Of a stretch of 64,000 nucleotides of DNA, positions 9,354 through 18,314 are shown piece by piece. How positions within the stretch are numbered: position 1 is the stretch's first letter; each line of letters opens with the position of its first letter. The notes beneath the pieces are model-generated. The model saw only the letters and a list, made by a program, of their open reading frames with translations. It did no database searches and had not been told where the DNA came from. This DNA comes from Verrucomicrobiota bacterium (GTDB lineage: Bacteria; Verrucomicrobiota; Verrucomicrobiia; Limisphaerales; JAEYXS01), in NCBI GenBank assembly GCA_023431185.1, contig JAEYXS010000126.1:5335-69334 (forward strand), written 5' to 3'. The translations under genes and the position numbers were made by a program.

Positions 9354-11759
9354 TCAAGGTTGTTGAAAAAGTTCGCTGTCCACGACCGCATGGATCATGG
9401 CCCGCAGTCCGTAGTCTTTCGCTTGCGCCGTGGTGACGATCTTATCCACCGCCGTGCGATCCGCTACACTGGTTGGCCGGCCCGTGGCATACACCAGTAA
9501 TTTCTCCGCCATGGCACGCGCGACGCGTTCGCGATCCGCCAGCAGATGTTCCCGGAACTGGATGAAATCGGCAAACGCCCGTCCATCCGGCAATTCGCTG
9601 TTGGCTTCCACCTTCAGCCCCAGCTTGTAACGCTGATCCTTCACCTTCTCGCCCTCGCCCAAGGAGCGGTAACGGTCGCGATAACCGCCGATGGGATCGA
9701 ACACTTCCATCGCAAAGCCCGGCGGATCGATGCGCACATGGCAGCGCGCGCAGGATTCCTCCGCCCGATGCTTGTCCAGTTGCGCGCGGATCGTGGTGGC
9801 ACCACGGATGTCCGGCTCCACCGCGGGCACACCGGCTGGCGGCGGTGGCGCGGGCTGGCCCAAGATCTTGTTCAAGACCCACACGCCACGCAGCACGGGC
9901 GAAGTCGTCGTGCCGTTCGCCGTGACCTTCAGCACCGCCGCTTGCGTGAGTACGCCGCCGCGCACGCTGTCTTTTGGCAATGGCACCACGCGGAAGTTCT
10001 CATGCCCTTTCACATCCGGAATGCCATAATGCCGCGCCAGGCGTTCGTTCAACACGGTGAAATCCGCATCGATGAAGTTCGCCACGCTCAAGTCATTTTC
10101 GAGGATGTGCGTGAAGAAGCCGCGCGATTCACCGAGCATCGCTTCCTGCAAGAGCGGTTCGAATTCCGGATACAGCTTGGCATCCGGCGTGGTGAACTCG
10201 ATGTCGCGCAAGTTCAGCCATTGGCCCGTGAAGTTCTCCACGAAGCGTTGCCGGCGCGGGTCCTTGAGCATCCGCTCCACCTGTGCGTAACGCACCTTTG
10301 GATCCTTGAGCTGTCCCTTTGCCGCCAGTTGCATCAATTCATCGTCCGGCAAAGTGGACCATAGGAAATACGAAAGGCGCGAAGCCACCGTGTAGTCATC
10401 TACCACCGGCTCGCGATTGACCAAAAGGAAATAGGGCGAGCACAGGATCGCGGTGACGCCTGCGCGGACTGCTTGCTCGAAGTTGTGCCCCGCACTCAAG
10501 CGGTCCTGCGTCAGCTTCACGAAGGAATCCACCACCGCCTTGTCCACCGGCCGACGGAACGCGCGTGGCGCGAACTCCCGGATGATCCGCTCCGCATCCA
10601 CCGCCGGTTGCGAGGACGTGACCGTGCTCAACTTCATGCCTTTGCGATGCCGCATGTAGATGGGTTTGTCCTCCACCATCGTGATGGTCGGGCTGTCGCC
10701 GAAGAGACGGCGTTGCGCCAGCGAAGGAAAATCCTGATCCAGCGGCCCATGTGTCTCCGCCCACATCAGCCCGATGCCCGGTCGCGCCTCGTGCTTGTCG
10801 CGATACGTGATGTGCTCCGGGTAGATGCGCGGCACGATGTGCAGGGCTTCGCCTTCCTTCATGAACGTCGTGAACTCGATGACCCGCGGATTCGCGGGCG
10901 TGCCGGTGATGTCGAATACCCCCATGGGCCGGAGCTTGCCCGGACCGAACAGCGGCCCCACATAGAGGGCCACGGCCAGGGTGCGGCCATTCGGTTCATG
11001 CGGCCAGGCGGCGACGCGGCAACGATAGACCCCGTCTTCGATCGGATGCGCGGAATCAAGACGCGCTGGTGGCCAGCCCGGCGCGAACTTCACGAACGAA
11101 TTCTCCACCTCGATCGTTCCGCCCTTCTTCTTGTCCACGGAATCGATGTTGTCCTTGTTCTCCATCATCACCGCGCGCCGCGTGGCGGGCGGGAGCGGTT
11201 TGATGCGGCGGATTACGGAATCGAACGCCACATCCGCTGCCTCCAGATACCGCTCCATCAGGACCGTCGAGATGCTCAATCCGTTCGCCACATTGTCGAA
11301 GCCCTGCACACTGCCATCCTCCGGCAACAGATCGGCCAGTGGTGTCTCGATGCCCAAAAGATCATGCAGCGTGTTCTCATACTCCACGCGGTTCATCCGG
11401 CGTAGCGCCACTGGTCGCGCTCCCGGCACCTTGGCCAGACTGTCGCTGATGCTATGCAGGACTTGGGCGACATCGCTCGCAGCCGGTCGCGTTTCCTTCT
11501 TCGGAGGCATGTCCCCGGAGTCGATTGCCTCCGCCACCTTGCGCCAGACTTCGCTGTTCTTTTTATCCGCTGAGGGTGGTGCGAGCGTATCGAGACGCAG
11601 ATCGCCCTTCTGCTTCTCCGGCCCGTGGCATTTTACGCAATGCTGTTTAAAAAAGGGTTGCGGGCTGGTGGCTGATGCCACGGCCTCTGAAAAAGAGGTG
11701 CAGAGGAAACTTGCAAGCACCCCGGTCAGCAGGGACCAGGCTGTATGTCGGCTAAACAT
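9354..11759 (-). CDS. Cytochrome c - DUF1587/1592/1588/1585 (PSD-type) secreted protein
   Basis: The protein has about 801 residues. Start ATG 11759 is chosen because a Sec signal peptide (LLTGVLASFLCTSFSEAVA) follows. The mature N-terminus contains one c-type heme site (CVKCH). After this come the family blocks LRRMNRVEYENTLHDLLG (DUF1587-like), SRLSYFLWSTLPDDEL (DUF1592-like), a central stretch with RGGVLTQAAVLKVTANGTTTSPVLRG split over DUF1588, and a second CxxC-type site (CARCHVRIDPPGFAMEVFD) with the C-terminal DUF1585 block. The second CARCH is also a possible heme site. Such genes occur almost only beside DUF1552 genes in Planctomycetes and Verrucomicrobia, as here. A role in extracytoplasmic redox chemistry or polymer use is inferred, not shown. 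Confidence 0.9.
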   Translation of the reverse strand: MFSRHTAWSLLTGVLASFLCTSFSEAVASATSPQPFFKQHCVKCHGPEKQKGDLRLDTLAPPSADKKNSEVWRKVAEAIDSGDMPPKKETRPAASDVAQVLHSISDSLAKVPGARPVALRRMNRVEYENTLHDLLGIETPLADLLPEDGSVQGFDNVANGLSISTVLMERYLEAADVAFDSVIRRIKPLPPATRRAVMMENKDNIDSVDKKKGGTIEVENSFVKFAPGWPPARLDSAHPIEDGVYRCRVAAWPHEPNGRTLAVALYVGPLFGPGKLRPMGVFDITGTPANPRVIEFTTFMKEGEALHIVPRIYPEHITYRDKHEARPGIGLMWAETHGPLDQDFPSLAQRRLFGDSPTITMVEDKPIYMRHRKGMKLSTVTSSQPAVDAERIIREFAPRAFRRPVDKAVVDSFVKLTQDRLSAGHNFEQAVRAGVTAILCSPYFLLVNREPVVDDYTVASRLSYFLWSTLPDDELMQLAAKGQLKDPKVRYAQVERMLKDPRRQRFVENFTGQWLNLRDIEFTTPDAKLYPEFEPLLQEAMLGESRGFFTHILENDLSVANFIDADFTVLNERLARHYGIPDVKGHENFRVVPLPKDSVRGGVLTQAAVLKVTANGTTTSPVLRGVWVLNKILGQPAPPPPAGVPAVEPDIRGATTIRAQLDKHRAEESCARCHVRIDPPGFAMEVFDPIGGYRDRYRSLGEGEKVKDQRYKLGLKVEANSELPDGRAFADFIQFREHLLADRERVARAMAEKLLVYATGRPTSVADRTAVDKIVTTAQAKDYGLRAMIHAVVDSELFQQP

Positions 11760-11858
11760 GGCTCGGTACAAAGTGATAAGACAACCTTGGCAGACCAGCA
11801 TCGAAATGCCAGCCAGATTTCTGTGGGGAATAACCGTCTGTGGACGTGTGGAGGAAGA

Positions 11859-11934
11859 TGGTGGGCGCTGAGGGACTCGAACCCCCGACCAAATGCGTGT
11901 AAGGCATCTGCGCTAGCCACTGCGCCAAGCGCCC
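11859..11934 (-). tRNA. tRNA-Val (anticodon TAC)
   Basis: The minus strand folds as a full cloverleaf. The 7-bp acceptor stem pairs 11928-11934 with 11863-11869. The anticodon loop CTTACAC gives anticodon TAC. A GGGGG TTCGAGT CCCTC T-arm is present, and a CCA tail is encoded at 11861-11859. It lies between the DUF1592 gene and the EIIA-like gene. Confidence 0.95.
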
Positions 11935-12065
11935 GACCGCCGCAGAACCTAAAGCACCCGCCCCCTCTTTGGCAACGGGAACTTTCCCCCTCGAATCGCC
12001 CAACCACTGGTTCGATCTCATTTTGAACTTTGAACTTTAGGCTTTGAACCTATTCTCTCCGCATC

Positions 12066-12563
12066 ATGAGCGATACTCCGGCACCCGAATGGTTTTTGTC
12101 CGACCTGCTGACCCCGGCCACCATCCAGCTCCAGCTCCGGGGCACCAATCGTGACGCCGTCTTGGCGGAATTGATCGAGCATATCCCCAGCATCGCCGGC
12201 CAGCCCGCTGCCAAACAGACTCTCCTCCGCGCCTTGCAGGAGCGTGAGGATCTCCACTCCACTGCTATCGGTGATGGTATCGCCCTGCCGCACGCTAGGA
12301 ATGCCCTCGTCGGCATGGTGGACAGTGCCGTCATCGTCTTCGGCCGTCATCCTACCGGTGTGCCTTACGGCGCAGACGATCGGATTCCAGCCAAGGTTTT
12401 CTTCCTCTTGGTCGCCACCAACGTCAGCGAACACCTCCGCCTGCTCGCCCGCATCAGCCGTCTTCTGCGCGCGCCCAAGCTCCGGCAAGAACTCCTCAAA
12501 GTGGACAAGACCGAGAACGTGCTGAAACTCCTCCGCGACGCCGAACAAGGCATGAATCGGTAG
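12066..12563 (+). CDS. PTS EIIA-like (PtsN/fructose-type) phosphotransfer protein
   Basis: The 165-residue protein is a PTS EIIA type-2 domain. The phosphorylatable histidine sits in GIALPHARN (about residue 78), and the first part shows the LREREDLHSTAIG-like block that precedes the site in PtsN/FruA-type EIIA domains (here LQEREDLHSTAIG). No EIIB or EIIC gene is adjacent, which favours a regulatory nitrogen-PTS-like role over sugar transport. The gene is monocistronic and ends in a long hairpin shared with the convergent trmL. Confidence 0.85.
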   Translation: MSDTPAPEWFLSDLLTPATIQLQLRGTNRDAVLAELIEHIPSIAGQPAAKQTLLRALQEREDLHSTAIGDGIALPHARNALVGMVDSAVIVFGRHPTGVPYGADDRIPAKVFFLLVATNVSEHLRLLARISRLLRAPKLRQELLKVDKTENVLKLLRDAEQGMNR

Positions 12564-12570
12564 GATTTTA

Positions 12571-12656
12571 TTTAGCCACGGATGAAACACAGATTTTCAC
12601 AGATAGAAGACAACCCTCAGTCATCTGTGTGATTTGGCATTTCATCCGTGGCTAAA
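12571..12656. repeat. Long intergenic hairpin between convergent genes (probable bidirectional terminator, dispersed repeat type)
   Basis: A 17-bp perfect inverted repeat (12571-12587 with 12640-12656) encloses an inner 8-bp pair (ACACAGAT / ATCTGTGT). The right arm overlaps the last codon region of trmL. The words AGCCACGGATGAA and CACAGAT resemble short intergenic repeats that I associate with genomes of this group. Its location between two convergent genes suits transcription termination from both sides. Confidence 0.7.
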
Positions 12657-13116
12657 CCTCTCCTTTGAATCCCTGCTGACGCAATGCTTCAAAGAGCACC
12701 AGCGCCGCACAGTTTGAAAGATTCAGTGACCGCGACTCCGCATTGAACATCGGTATCCGCAGCCACCGCTCGCGGTTCTCCTCGATCAATTGCTTCGGCA
12801 AACCCGCCGTCTCCCGGCCGAAGACAAGATAGTCGTCCGCTTGATAGGCCACCTCCGCATAGTGCTTGGGCCCCTCCGATTCGATGAACCAAAAGCACGC
12901 TCCGGTTGGCTGTCCGGCAACGAACTCCGCCCAGTTCTTCCAGCGTTTACAATCCACCTGCTGCCAGTAATCCATCCCGGCGCGTTTGAGCTGCTTGTCG
13001 TCCAGTTGAAAACCGAATGGCTCGATGAGATGCAGCCGCGTCTTCGTGGCCGCGCAAAGCCGGGCGACATTGCCTGTGTTCGGTGGAATCTCTGGCTGTA
13101 AGAGAACGATGTTCAT
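12652..13116 (-). CDS. trmL: tRNA (cytidine/uridine-34 2'-O)-methyltransferase
   Basis: The 154-residue protein has the hallmarks of a SPOUT (knotted) methyltransferase of the TrmL/YibK group. These are MNIVLLQPEIPPNTGNVARL at the start (N for RNA/SAM binding), YLVFGRETAGLP in the middle, and the knot motif IPMFNAESRSLNLSNCAALVLFEALRQ at the C-terminus. TrmL methylates the ribose at the wobble position of tRNA-Leu isoacceptors. The length matches the family (about 155). It is the last gene of hemL-ruvX-truA-trmL, six bases after truA, and its stop lies in the hairpin at 12571-12656. Confidence 0.93.
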   Translation of the reverse strand: MNIVLLQPEIPPNTGNVARLCAATKTRLHLIEPFGFQLDDKQLKRAGMDYWQQVDCKRWKNWAEFVAGQPTGACFWFIESEGPKHYAEVAYQADDYLVFGRETAGLPKQLIEENRERWLRIPMFNAESRSLNLSNCAALVLFEALRQQGFKGEV

Positions 13117-13122
13117 GCGGTA

Positions 13123-13983
13123 CTATTCCAAATCCGACAGCATCTTGTCAGGCCGCTTCGCCTTAAAACCCTTTTTGTAAAACACCTTCCACAGCACCAG
13201 ACCATGCGCTGGAGCGGTCATACCGGCCACGCGCCGGTCTTTGGCGGCCAGGATGTGTTTGATGTCGGTCACGGCGATTTTCCCCTGCCCCAATTGCACC
13301 AATGTCCCCGCGATGCCCCGGCACATCTTGTAGAGAAAACCGTCCCCCTCGATGATGACGGTCAGCAACGGTCCCTTCTTTTGGATCTCACAGCGGTGCA
13401 TCGTCCGCACCGTGCTTTCCATCTCATAATCCCGGTTCGCGGCGAAGGATTTGAAGTCGTGCTTGCCCACGAACAGCTTGGCCGCTTCCCGCATGGCCGC
13501 GAGGTCCAGGTCCTTCGGCACATGCCACGCTTGGGTGCGCAGCAAGGGATTTAAGGCAGAATGATTCCAGATGAAGTATCGATATTGCTTCCCGCAGGCG
13601 TTGAACCGGGCGTGAAAATCCGCCGGAACTTTCTTCGCGGACATCACCTTCACATCCGAGGGCAGATTGGCATTGAGTGCCAGCAGCAGCTTGCGCGCAT
13701 CCATCGTCCGCAACTCAGCCTTGGGTATCTCGACATGGGCCACCATGCCGATGGCGTGCACGCCCGTGTCCGTGCGACTGGAACTGTGCAACCGTTTGGG
13801 CGTCAGGAAAATCTTGGTCAGCGCCTCTTCCACCTTCTGCTGCACGCCGACGCCCGTCTTCTGCACCTGCCAGCCCGAGTAATTTGTGCCGTCGTAAGCG
13901 ATCACCAGCTTGAATTTGACGACGTTTGGCGAGCTGATCTCGTCCGTCGTCTTCGGCTTCCCGGTTGGCGCACTCGCCGTCAT
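13123..13983 (-). CDS. truA: tRNA pseudouridine(38-40) synthase
   Basis: The 286-residue protein carries the TruA catalytic aspartate in SSRTDTGVHA (about residue 72), plus FKLVIAYDGTNYSGWQVQ near the N-terminus and FLYKMCRGIAGTLVQLGQGK near the C-terminus. It isomerises uridines 38-40 in the anticodon stem-loop. A roughly 20-residue low-complexity N-terminal extension precedes the conserved fold, so translation may begin downstream of the chosen ATG. It is placed three bases after ruvX and six before trmL, grouping two tRNA modification genes in one transcript. Confidence 0.93.
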   Translation of the reverse strand: MTASAPTGKPKTTDEISSPNVVKFKLVIAYDGTNYSGWQVQKTGVGVQQKVEEALTKIFLTPKRLHSSSRTDTGVHAIGMVAHVEIPKAELRTMDARKLLLALNANLPSDVKVMSAKKVPADFHARFNACGKQYRYFIWNHSALNPLLRTQAWHVPKDLDLAAMREAAKLFVGKHDFKSFAANRDYEMESTVRTMHRCEIQKKGPLLTVIIEGDGFLYKMCRGIAGTLVQLGQGKIAVTDIKHILAAKDRRVAGMTAPAHGLVLWKVFYKKGFKAKRPDKMLSDLE

Positions 13984-13986
13984 AGC

Positions 13987-14406
13987 TCAGGCGCCCATGC
14001 CCACGGAGTCCAGGTAGCTCTGCAGCAGGATCGCCGCCGCCATCTTGTCCACCTGCTCCTTGCGCTTGTCTCCTCGAACTTTGTTGTCGCGTAAAATCTT
14101 GTTGGCCTGCACGGAAGTCAGCCGCTCATCCCAGGCTTTGACGGGGACCGTGATGGCATCCTTTAACGCCGCCACAAATACCTGCACCTTAAGCGCCGCC
14201 GGACCATAACTGCCGTTCATATTGCGCGGCATCCCCACGAGGATTAATTCCACTTCCTTCTCCCGGATGATCTCCTTCAAGCGCACCAGAAAATCCGCAA
14301 ACGGGTCGGCCGGGATGAACTCCAGCGGATGCGCCAGCATCTTCAGCTCATCGCTCACCGCGACGCCGATGCGCACCGTTCCGTGGTCTAATGCCAGTAT
14401 TCGCAT
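13987..14406 (-). CDS. ruvX: Putative pre-16S rRNA nuclease / Holliday junction resolvase-like protein YqgF
   Basis: The 139-residue protein starts at ATG 14406 and opens with MRILALDHGTVRIGVAVSDE, the RNase H-fold metal-binding strand of the YqgF/RuvX family. ILVGMPRNMNGS (about 72-83) and AWDERLTS (about 101-108, acidic pair) supply the remaining active-site positions. The C-terminal DKMAAAILLQSYLD block with the last aspartates is present. YqgF trims the 5' end of 16S rRNA precursor. An upstream in-frame extension overlapping hemL is not used. It begins seven bases after hemL. Confidence 0.92.
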   Translation of the reverse strand: MRILALDHGTVRIGVAVSDELKMLAHPLEFIPADPFADFLVRLKEIIREKEVELILVGMPRNMNGSYGPAALKVQVFVAALKDAITVPVKAWDERLTSVQANKILRDNKVRGDKRKEQVDKMAAAILLQSYLDSVGMGA

Positions 14407-14413
14407 AGTGAAA

Positions 14414-15700
14414 TCACAAAGTCTTAAGCACCTTCGCCGCCACTTGCACCGTCCGCTCGATATCCTCCGGCGTATGCGCCGTGGAGATGAAGCCCGCCTC
14501 GAATTGCGACGGCGCCAGATAGATGCACTCATCCAGCATTCCATGGAAGAATTTATTGAACCGCTGCCGGTCGCTCGTCATGGCATCCGCGAGATTATGC
14601 ACCGGCTTATCCGTGAAATAGCCGCAGAACATGGAGCCGATGCGTTTGAACTCCACTGGGATATTGGCCGCCTTCGCCGCCGTTTTCATCCCTGCTGCCA
14701 GTTGTTGCCCCAACGACTCCAGCCGTTCATAAGCCTTGCCATCTGCCAACGCATCCAGTGCCGCGATGCCCGCCGCCATCGCCAGCGGATTCCCGCTCAA
14801 CGTCCCCGCCTGATAAACCGGACCCAACGGCGCGAGATGATCCATGATATCCGCACGACCACCAAAAGCGCCTACTGGCAAGCCGCCACCGATGATCTTG
14901 CCGAAGCAAGACAGGTCCGGCGTGAGCCCGAAAATTTTCTGTACACCACCGAGCGAGAGACGGAAGCCCGTCATCACTTCATCAAAGATGAATACCGTGC
15001 CGTTGTCTTTGCACAGCTTCGTGATCAGCTCGTAGTAACCCGGCTTGGGCAGATACAGGCCCGCATTGGCTGGCACACCTTCCACGATCACGCACGCGAT
15101 CTCCTTCGCATTCGCGGCGAACGCCGCCTTGATCGCGTCCTCATCATTGTAAGGCAGCACGATGGTATGCTTCGCGAAATCCGCAGGCACACCCGCGCTG
15201 TCCGGATTGCCGAACGTCAACGCACCCGAACCCGCCTTCACGAGCAGCGAATCACCATGCCCGTGATAGCAGCCGTCAAACTTGATGATCTTGTCGCGCT
15301 TCGTGAAGCCGCGCGCCAGGCGGATCGCGCTCATGCATGCTTCCGTGCCGGAGCTGCACATGCGCACCTTCTGCACGCTCGGCACAGCCTCCGTCACCCG
15401 CTTGGCCATCACGAGCTCGAGCGGATTCGGGATGCCGAAACTCGTCCCCCGCTCCGCCGTTTGTTGCACGGCCTTGATGATCGGCGGGAAAGCGTGACCA
15501 TGGATCGCCGGGCCCCAAGTACCCACATAGTCGATGTATTCGTTCCCGTCCACATCCCAAACGCGCGAGCCCATGGCGCGGTCCACGAAGAACGGCTTGC
15601 CGCCCACCGCACGAAAAGCCCGCACCGGCGAATTCACCCCGCCGGGGATATACCGTAACGACTCATCAAACAACGCTTCCGACTTCGCTCGTGAAATCAT
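14414..15700 (-). CDS. hemL: Glutamate-1-semialdehyde 2,1-aminomutase
   Basis: The 428-residue enzyme is a class III PLP aminotransferase-fold protein. The Schiff-base lysine is at about residue 268 (CFGKIIGGGLPVGAFGG). The PLP contact block CSSGTEACMSAIRLAR lies near residue 117, FDEVMTGFR near residue 239, and the N-terminal YIPGGVNSPVRAF marks HemL rather than other class III enzymes. It converts glutamate-1-semialdehyde to 5-aminolevulinate in the C5 tetrapyrrole pathway. It heads the tight hemL-ruvX-truA-trmL gene run. No hemA or other heme gene is in this window. Confidence 0.95.
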   Translation of the reverse strand: MISRAKSEALFDESLRYIPGGVNSPVRAFRAVGGKPFFVDRAMGSRVWDVDGNEYIDYVGTWGPAIHGHAFPPIIKAVQQTAERGTSFGIPNPLELVMAKRVTEAVPSVQKVRMCSSGTEACMSAIRLARGFTKRDKIIKFDGCYHGHGDSLLVKAGSGALTFGNPDSAGVPADFAKHTIVLPYNDEDAIKAAFAANAKEIACVIVEGVPANAGLYLPKPGYYELITKLCKDNGTVFIFDEVMTGFRLSLGGVQKIFGLTPDLSCFGKIIGGGLPVGAFGGRADIMDHLAPLGPVYQAGTLSGNPLAMAAGIAALDALADGKAYERLESLGQQLAAGMKTAAKAANIPVEFKRIGSMFCGYFTDKPVHNLADAMTSDRQRFNKFFHGMLDECIYLAPSQFEAGFISTAHTPEDIERTVQVAAKVLKTL

Positions 15701-15770
15701 GTTAAAAACAAATTAGCCAAATTAAAACCATCCCGCAAAGCCCGCTCTCGCCTGTTGTGTCGGCCTTGCC

Positions 15771-16643
15771 TCAAGGATTTCCCTCCCGCTTCGGCAAGGT
15801 CTTTTCCGCCAGCCCCGCCATCTCCTCGTCACTCAAGGCCCGCTCAAACACCGCCAGCCCGGCCATCAATCCGCTGAAGCGGTTGTTGTTCTCCATGCCC
15901 GCCACGTGATTGGCTCCCACGGTGAACTCCGCCCCCTTAGCTCCGCCATCGAAGATGCCTTCCGCATAAGGGAACGGATTGAAATTCTTCGCCTCATCCA
16001 GTTTCCCGTCCAGATACACGCGGATGAACTGCCCCTCATACGTCAGCGCGATCATGTGCCACTCTTTCATGGACACCGTGGACCCGCTGCTCGCGTAGCT
16101 GATCCAAAACTTCTCCCCCGGCGTCGGTCCGCCCAGCGCGGAGATGTGCCCGTGGATGCGATCCTGCGTCGGCACTCGCTTCATGATGGAAGCGTCCGTG
16201 CGCGTGCGCGCGTTCAGGAAAAGCATGTACTGCCGCGCCTCATGCGTTTCATCCCAGACACCCGCGATGGATTGCCAGAAATTCGTTCCCTCTCGTTTCA
16301 CCCACGCGATCAGCGTCACCTGTGCCTTTGGCCCGTGGATGTTCAGCGGGCCCAGTTTATCGCGGGGAATCCGCAGCCACTGACCGGACTTCAGCTTCAA
16401 CGAATGCGGCCCGAACAACCCCTCATCCGCCCGGCCAACACCTTCCTTGCCTTCCAGCAACTCGGCTTTGAACGGTCCTTGCGCCTTGCGGACGGAACCG
16501 CTTGCCTCCTGAAAATCCCAGAAGCTCACCAGCCCCTTTGTCGCCAGCACGCTCTGGGTTGCCCCGCCCTCCGCCGCTGCCACGGCAAAGCCCATCAGCA
16601 GACAGAACCCGCCCAGCAACCACCGCATCATGTTCGCATACAT
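15771..16643 (-). CDS. Secreted LamG / concanavalin A-like domain protein
   Basis: The 290-residue protein begins with a signal peptide (MMRWLLGGFCLLMGFAVAAA). ATG 16643 is chosen because a GAGGGAG Shine-Dalgarno lies six bases upstream, just after the nadE stop. The mature part has the beta-sandwich pattern of LamG-type domains: GLVSFWDFQE near the start, VTLIAWVKREG, WHMIALTYEGQFIRVYLDG, and a final SGLMAGLAVFERALSDEEMA block. Such domains bind carbohydrate or protein and in this phylum occur in many surface or periplasmic proteins. No catalytic residues are seen. It follows nadE and may be translationally coupled. Confidence 0.8.
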   Translation of the reverse strand: MYANMMRWLLGGFCLLMGFAVAAAEGGATQSVLATKGLVSFWDFQEASGSVRKAQGPFKAELLEGKEGVGRADEGLFGPHSLKLKSGQWLRIPRDKLGPLNIHGPKAQVTLIAWVKREGTNFWQSIAGVWDETHEARQYMLFLNARTRTDASIMKRVPTQDRIHGHISALGGPTPGEKFWISYASSGSTVSMKEWHMIALTYEGQFIRVYLDGKLDEAKNFNPFPYAEGIFDGGAKGAEFTVGANHVAGMENNNRFSGLMAGLAVFERALSDEEMAGLAEKTLPKREGNP

Positions 16644-16654
16644 CGCCTGCTCCC

Positions 16655-18292
16655 TCACCATTCCCGGTACCGTTGCGCGATCGGGATGCGCCGTCCCACG
16701 CCGAACGCTTTCGTCGTCACCTTCAGCCCCGGGGCCGCCTGGCGACGCTTGTATTCGTTCAGATCGATGAGCCGCACCACGAAACGCACCACATCTTCCG
16801 GGTAGCCGCTCGCGATGATCTCCGCCTGCGATTTGTAACCCACCACGTAAGCTTCCAAGATGGCATCCAGCACGTCATACGGCGGGAGCGAATCCTGGTC
16901 TTTCTGGTCCGGCCGCAACTCCGCCGAGGGCGGCTTCGTGATCGTATCGCGCGGGATGATCTCCTTCTCGCGATTCACCCATTCCGAGATGCGATAGACC
17001 ATCGTCTTCGGCACATCGCTGATGACCGCCAGGCCGCCGCACATGTCGCCGTAAAGCGTGCAATACCCCACTGCCAGCTCGCTCTTGTTGCCCGTCGTCA
17101 GCAGCAGCGAACCGAACTTGTTCGACATCGCCATGAGCACCACGCCGCGCAACCGCGCCTGCATGTTCTCCTCCGTCGTGTCTTCCGCCTTGCCGGCGAA
17201 CACCGCTTTCATGCGGTCCTGCACCGCGTCAAACGGCTCCTTGATCGTCACGATGTCATACTGGATGCCCAGGTTCTCCGCCAGTTTCCGCGCGTCATCC
17301 AGCGAACCCTGCGAGGAATACTGCGACGGCAGCGACAGCCCGCGCACGTTTTCCTTGCCCAAGGCATCCACCGCGATGCACGCCACCAGAGCGGAATCAA
17401 TGCCGCCGCTCAAGCCCAGCACCGCCGACTTGAACCCGCACTTGTGGATATAATCCCGCAAGCCCAACGACAGCGCCTTGAAGATCTTCTCCTCGTCCGG
17501 ATACTCCTTCGGCTCGATCGGCTGCGCCTTCTCCAGGTCCACCAGCAGGAAATCCTCGTCAAACAACTTGCCCTGCGCCAGATGCTCGCCCGCTGCATTG
17601 AAGACCAGGCTGCCGCCGTCGAACACCAGCTCGTCATTGCCGCCCACTGAATTGCAATAGATCAGCGGCCGCTTCGATTTCGCCGCCATGCTCTTCAGCA
17701 TCTCGTGCCGCATGCGGTTCTTGCCCAGGTGCCACGGCGACGCCGACACGTTGAAGATGATCTCCGCCCCTTCTGCCACCAGATCGTTCACCGGATTGCG
17801 CTGGTAACGCCGGTCATGCCAGAAATCCTCGTCGTTCCAGATGTCCTCGCATACTGTCAGCGCCACCTTGCGGCCATTGAATTCCACCACATGGTTTTCC
17901 TTGGCCGGCTCAAAATAACGGTCCTCATCGAACACATCATACGTGGGCAAAAGGGTTTTCACTCGCGTAGCGATCACCTTGCCGTTTTGGCACAACGCCA
18001 CCGAATTCGTCGCCTCCCGGCCGGGCCGCACATCATTGCGTCCGACAAACCCCACGATCAAACCGACCTTGCCCGTCGCCTCCGCCAGCCGTTCCAGCGC
18101 GGACAGATTGCGATCGATGAACCCATGCTTGAGTAGCAAGTCACGCGGCGGATACCCCGTGATGGCCAGTTCGGGCAACACGACGACATCAGCCCCTGCC
18201 TCCACCCCGCGCTTATACGCGGCGAGGATTTTTTGCTCATTGTCGGCGATCCACCCCACCGTCGTATTGATCTGTGCCAGCGCTACTTTCAT
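16655..18292 (-). CDS. nadE: Glutamine-dependent NAD+ synthetase
   Basis: The 545-residue protein has two domains. The N-terminal one is a nitrilase-type glutaminase (about 1-250), with PELAITGYPPRDLL giving the catalytic glutamate, a lysine at about 110, and the nucleophile cysteine in CNSVGG or VCEDIW (the latter being the usual site). The second is an ammonia-dependent NAD synthetase domain with the ATP-pyrophosphatase loop LSGGIDSAL (about 293-301). It makes NAD from deamido-NAD, ATP and glutamine. Length and architecture match bacterial two-domain NadE. It lies 22 bases downstream of the DUF192 gene. Confidence 0.94.
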   Translation of the reverse strand: MKVALAQINTTVGWIADNEQKILAAYKRGVEAGADVVVLPELAITGYPPRDLLLKHGFIDRNLSALERLAEATGKVGLIVGFVGRNDVRPGREATNSVALCQNGKVIATRVKTLLPTYDVFDEDRYFEPAKENHVVEFNGRKVALTVCEDIWNDEDFWHDRRYQRNPVNDLVAEGAEIIFNVSASPWHLGKNRMRHEMLKSMAAKSKRPLIYCNSVGGNDELVFDGGSLVFNAAGEHLAQGKLFDEDFLLVDLEKAQPIEPKEYPDEEKIFKALSLGLRDYIHKCGFKSAVLGLSGGIDSALVACIAVDALGKENVRGLSLPSQYSSQGSLDDARKLAENLGIQYDIVTIKEPFDAVQDRMKAVFAGKAEDTTEENMQARLRGVVLMAMSNKFGSLLLTTGNKSELAVGYCTLYGDMCGGLAVISDVPKTMVYRISEWVNREKEIIPRDTITKPPSAELRPDQKDQDSLPPYDVLDAILEAYVVGYKSQAEIIASGYPEDVVRFVVRLIDLNEYKRRQAAPGLKVTTKAFGVGRRIPIAQRYREW

Positions 18293-18314
18293 TCGTATTC
18301 GCTTTCGTGATCGG

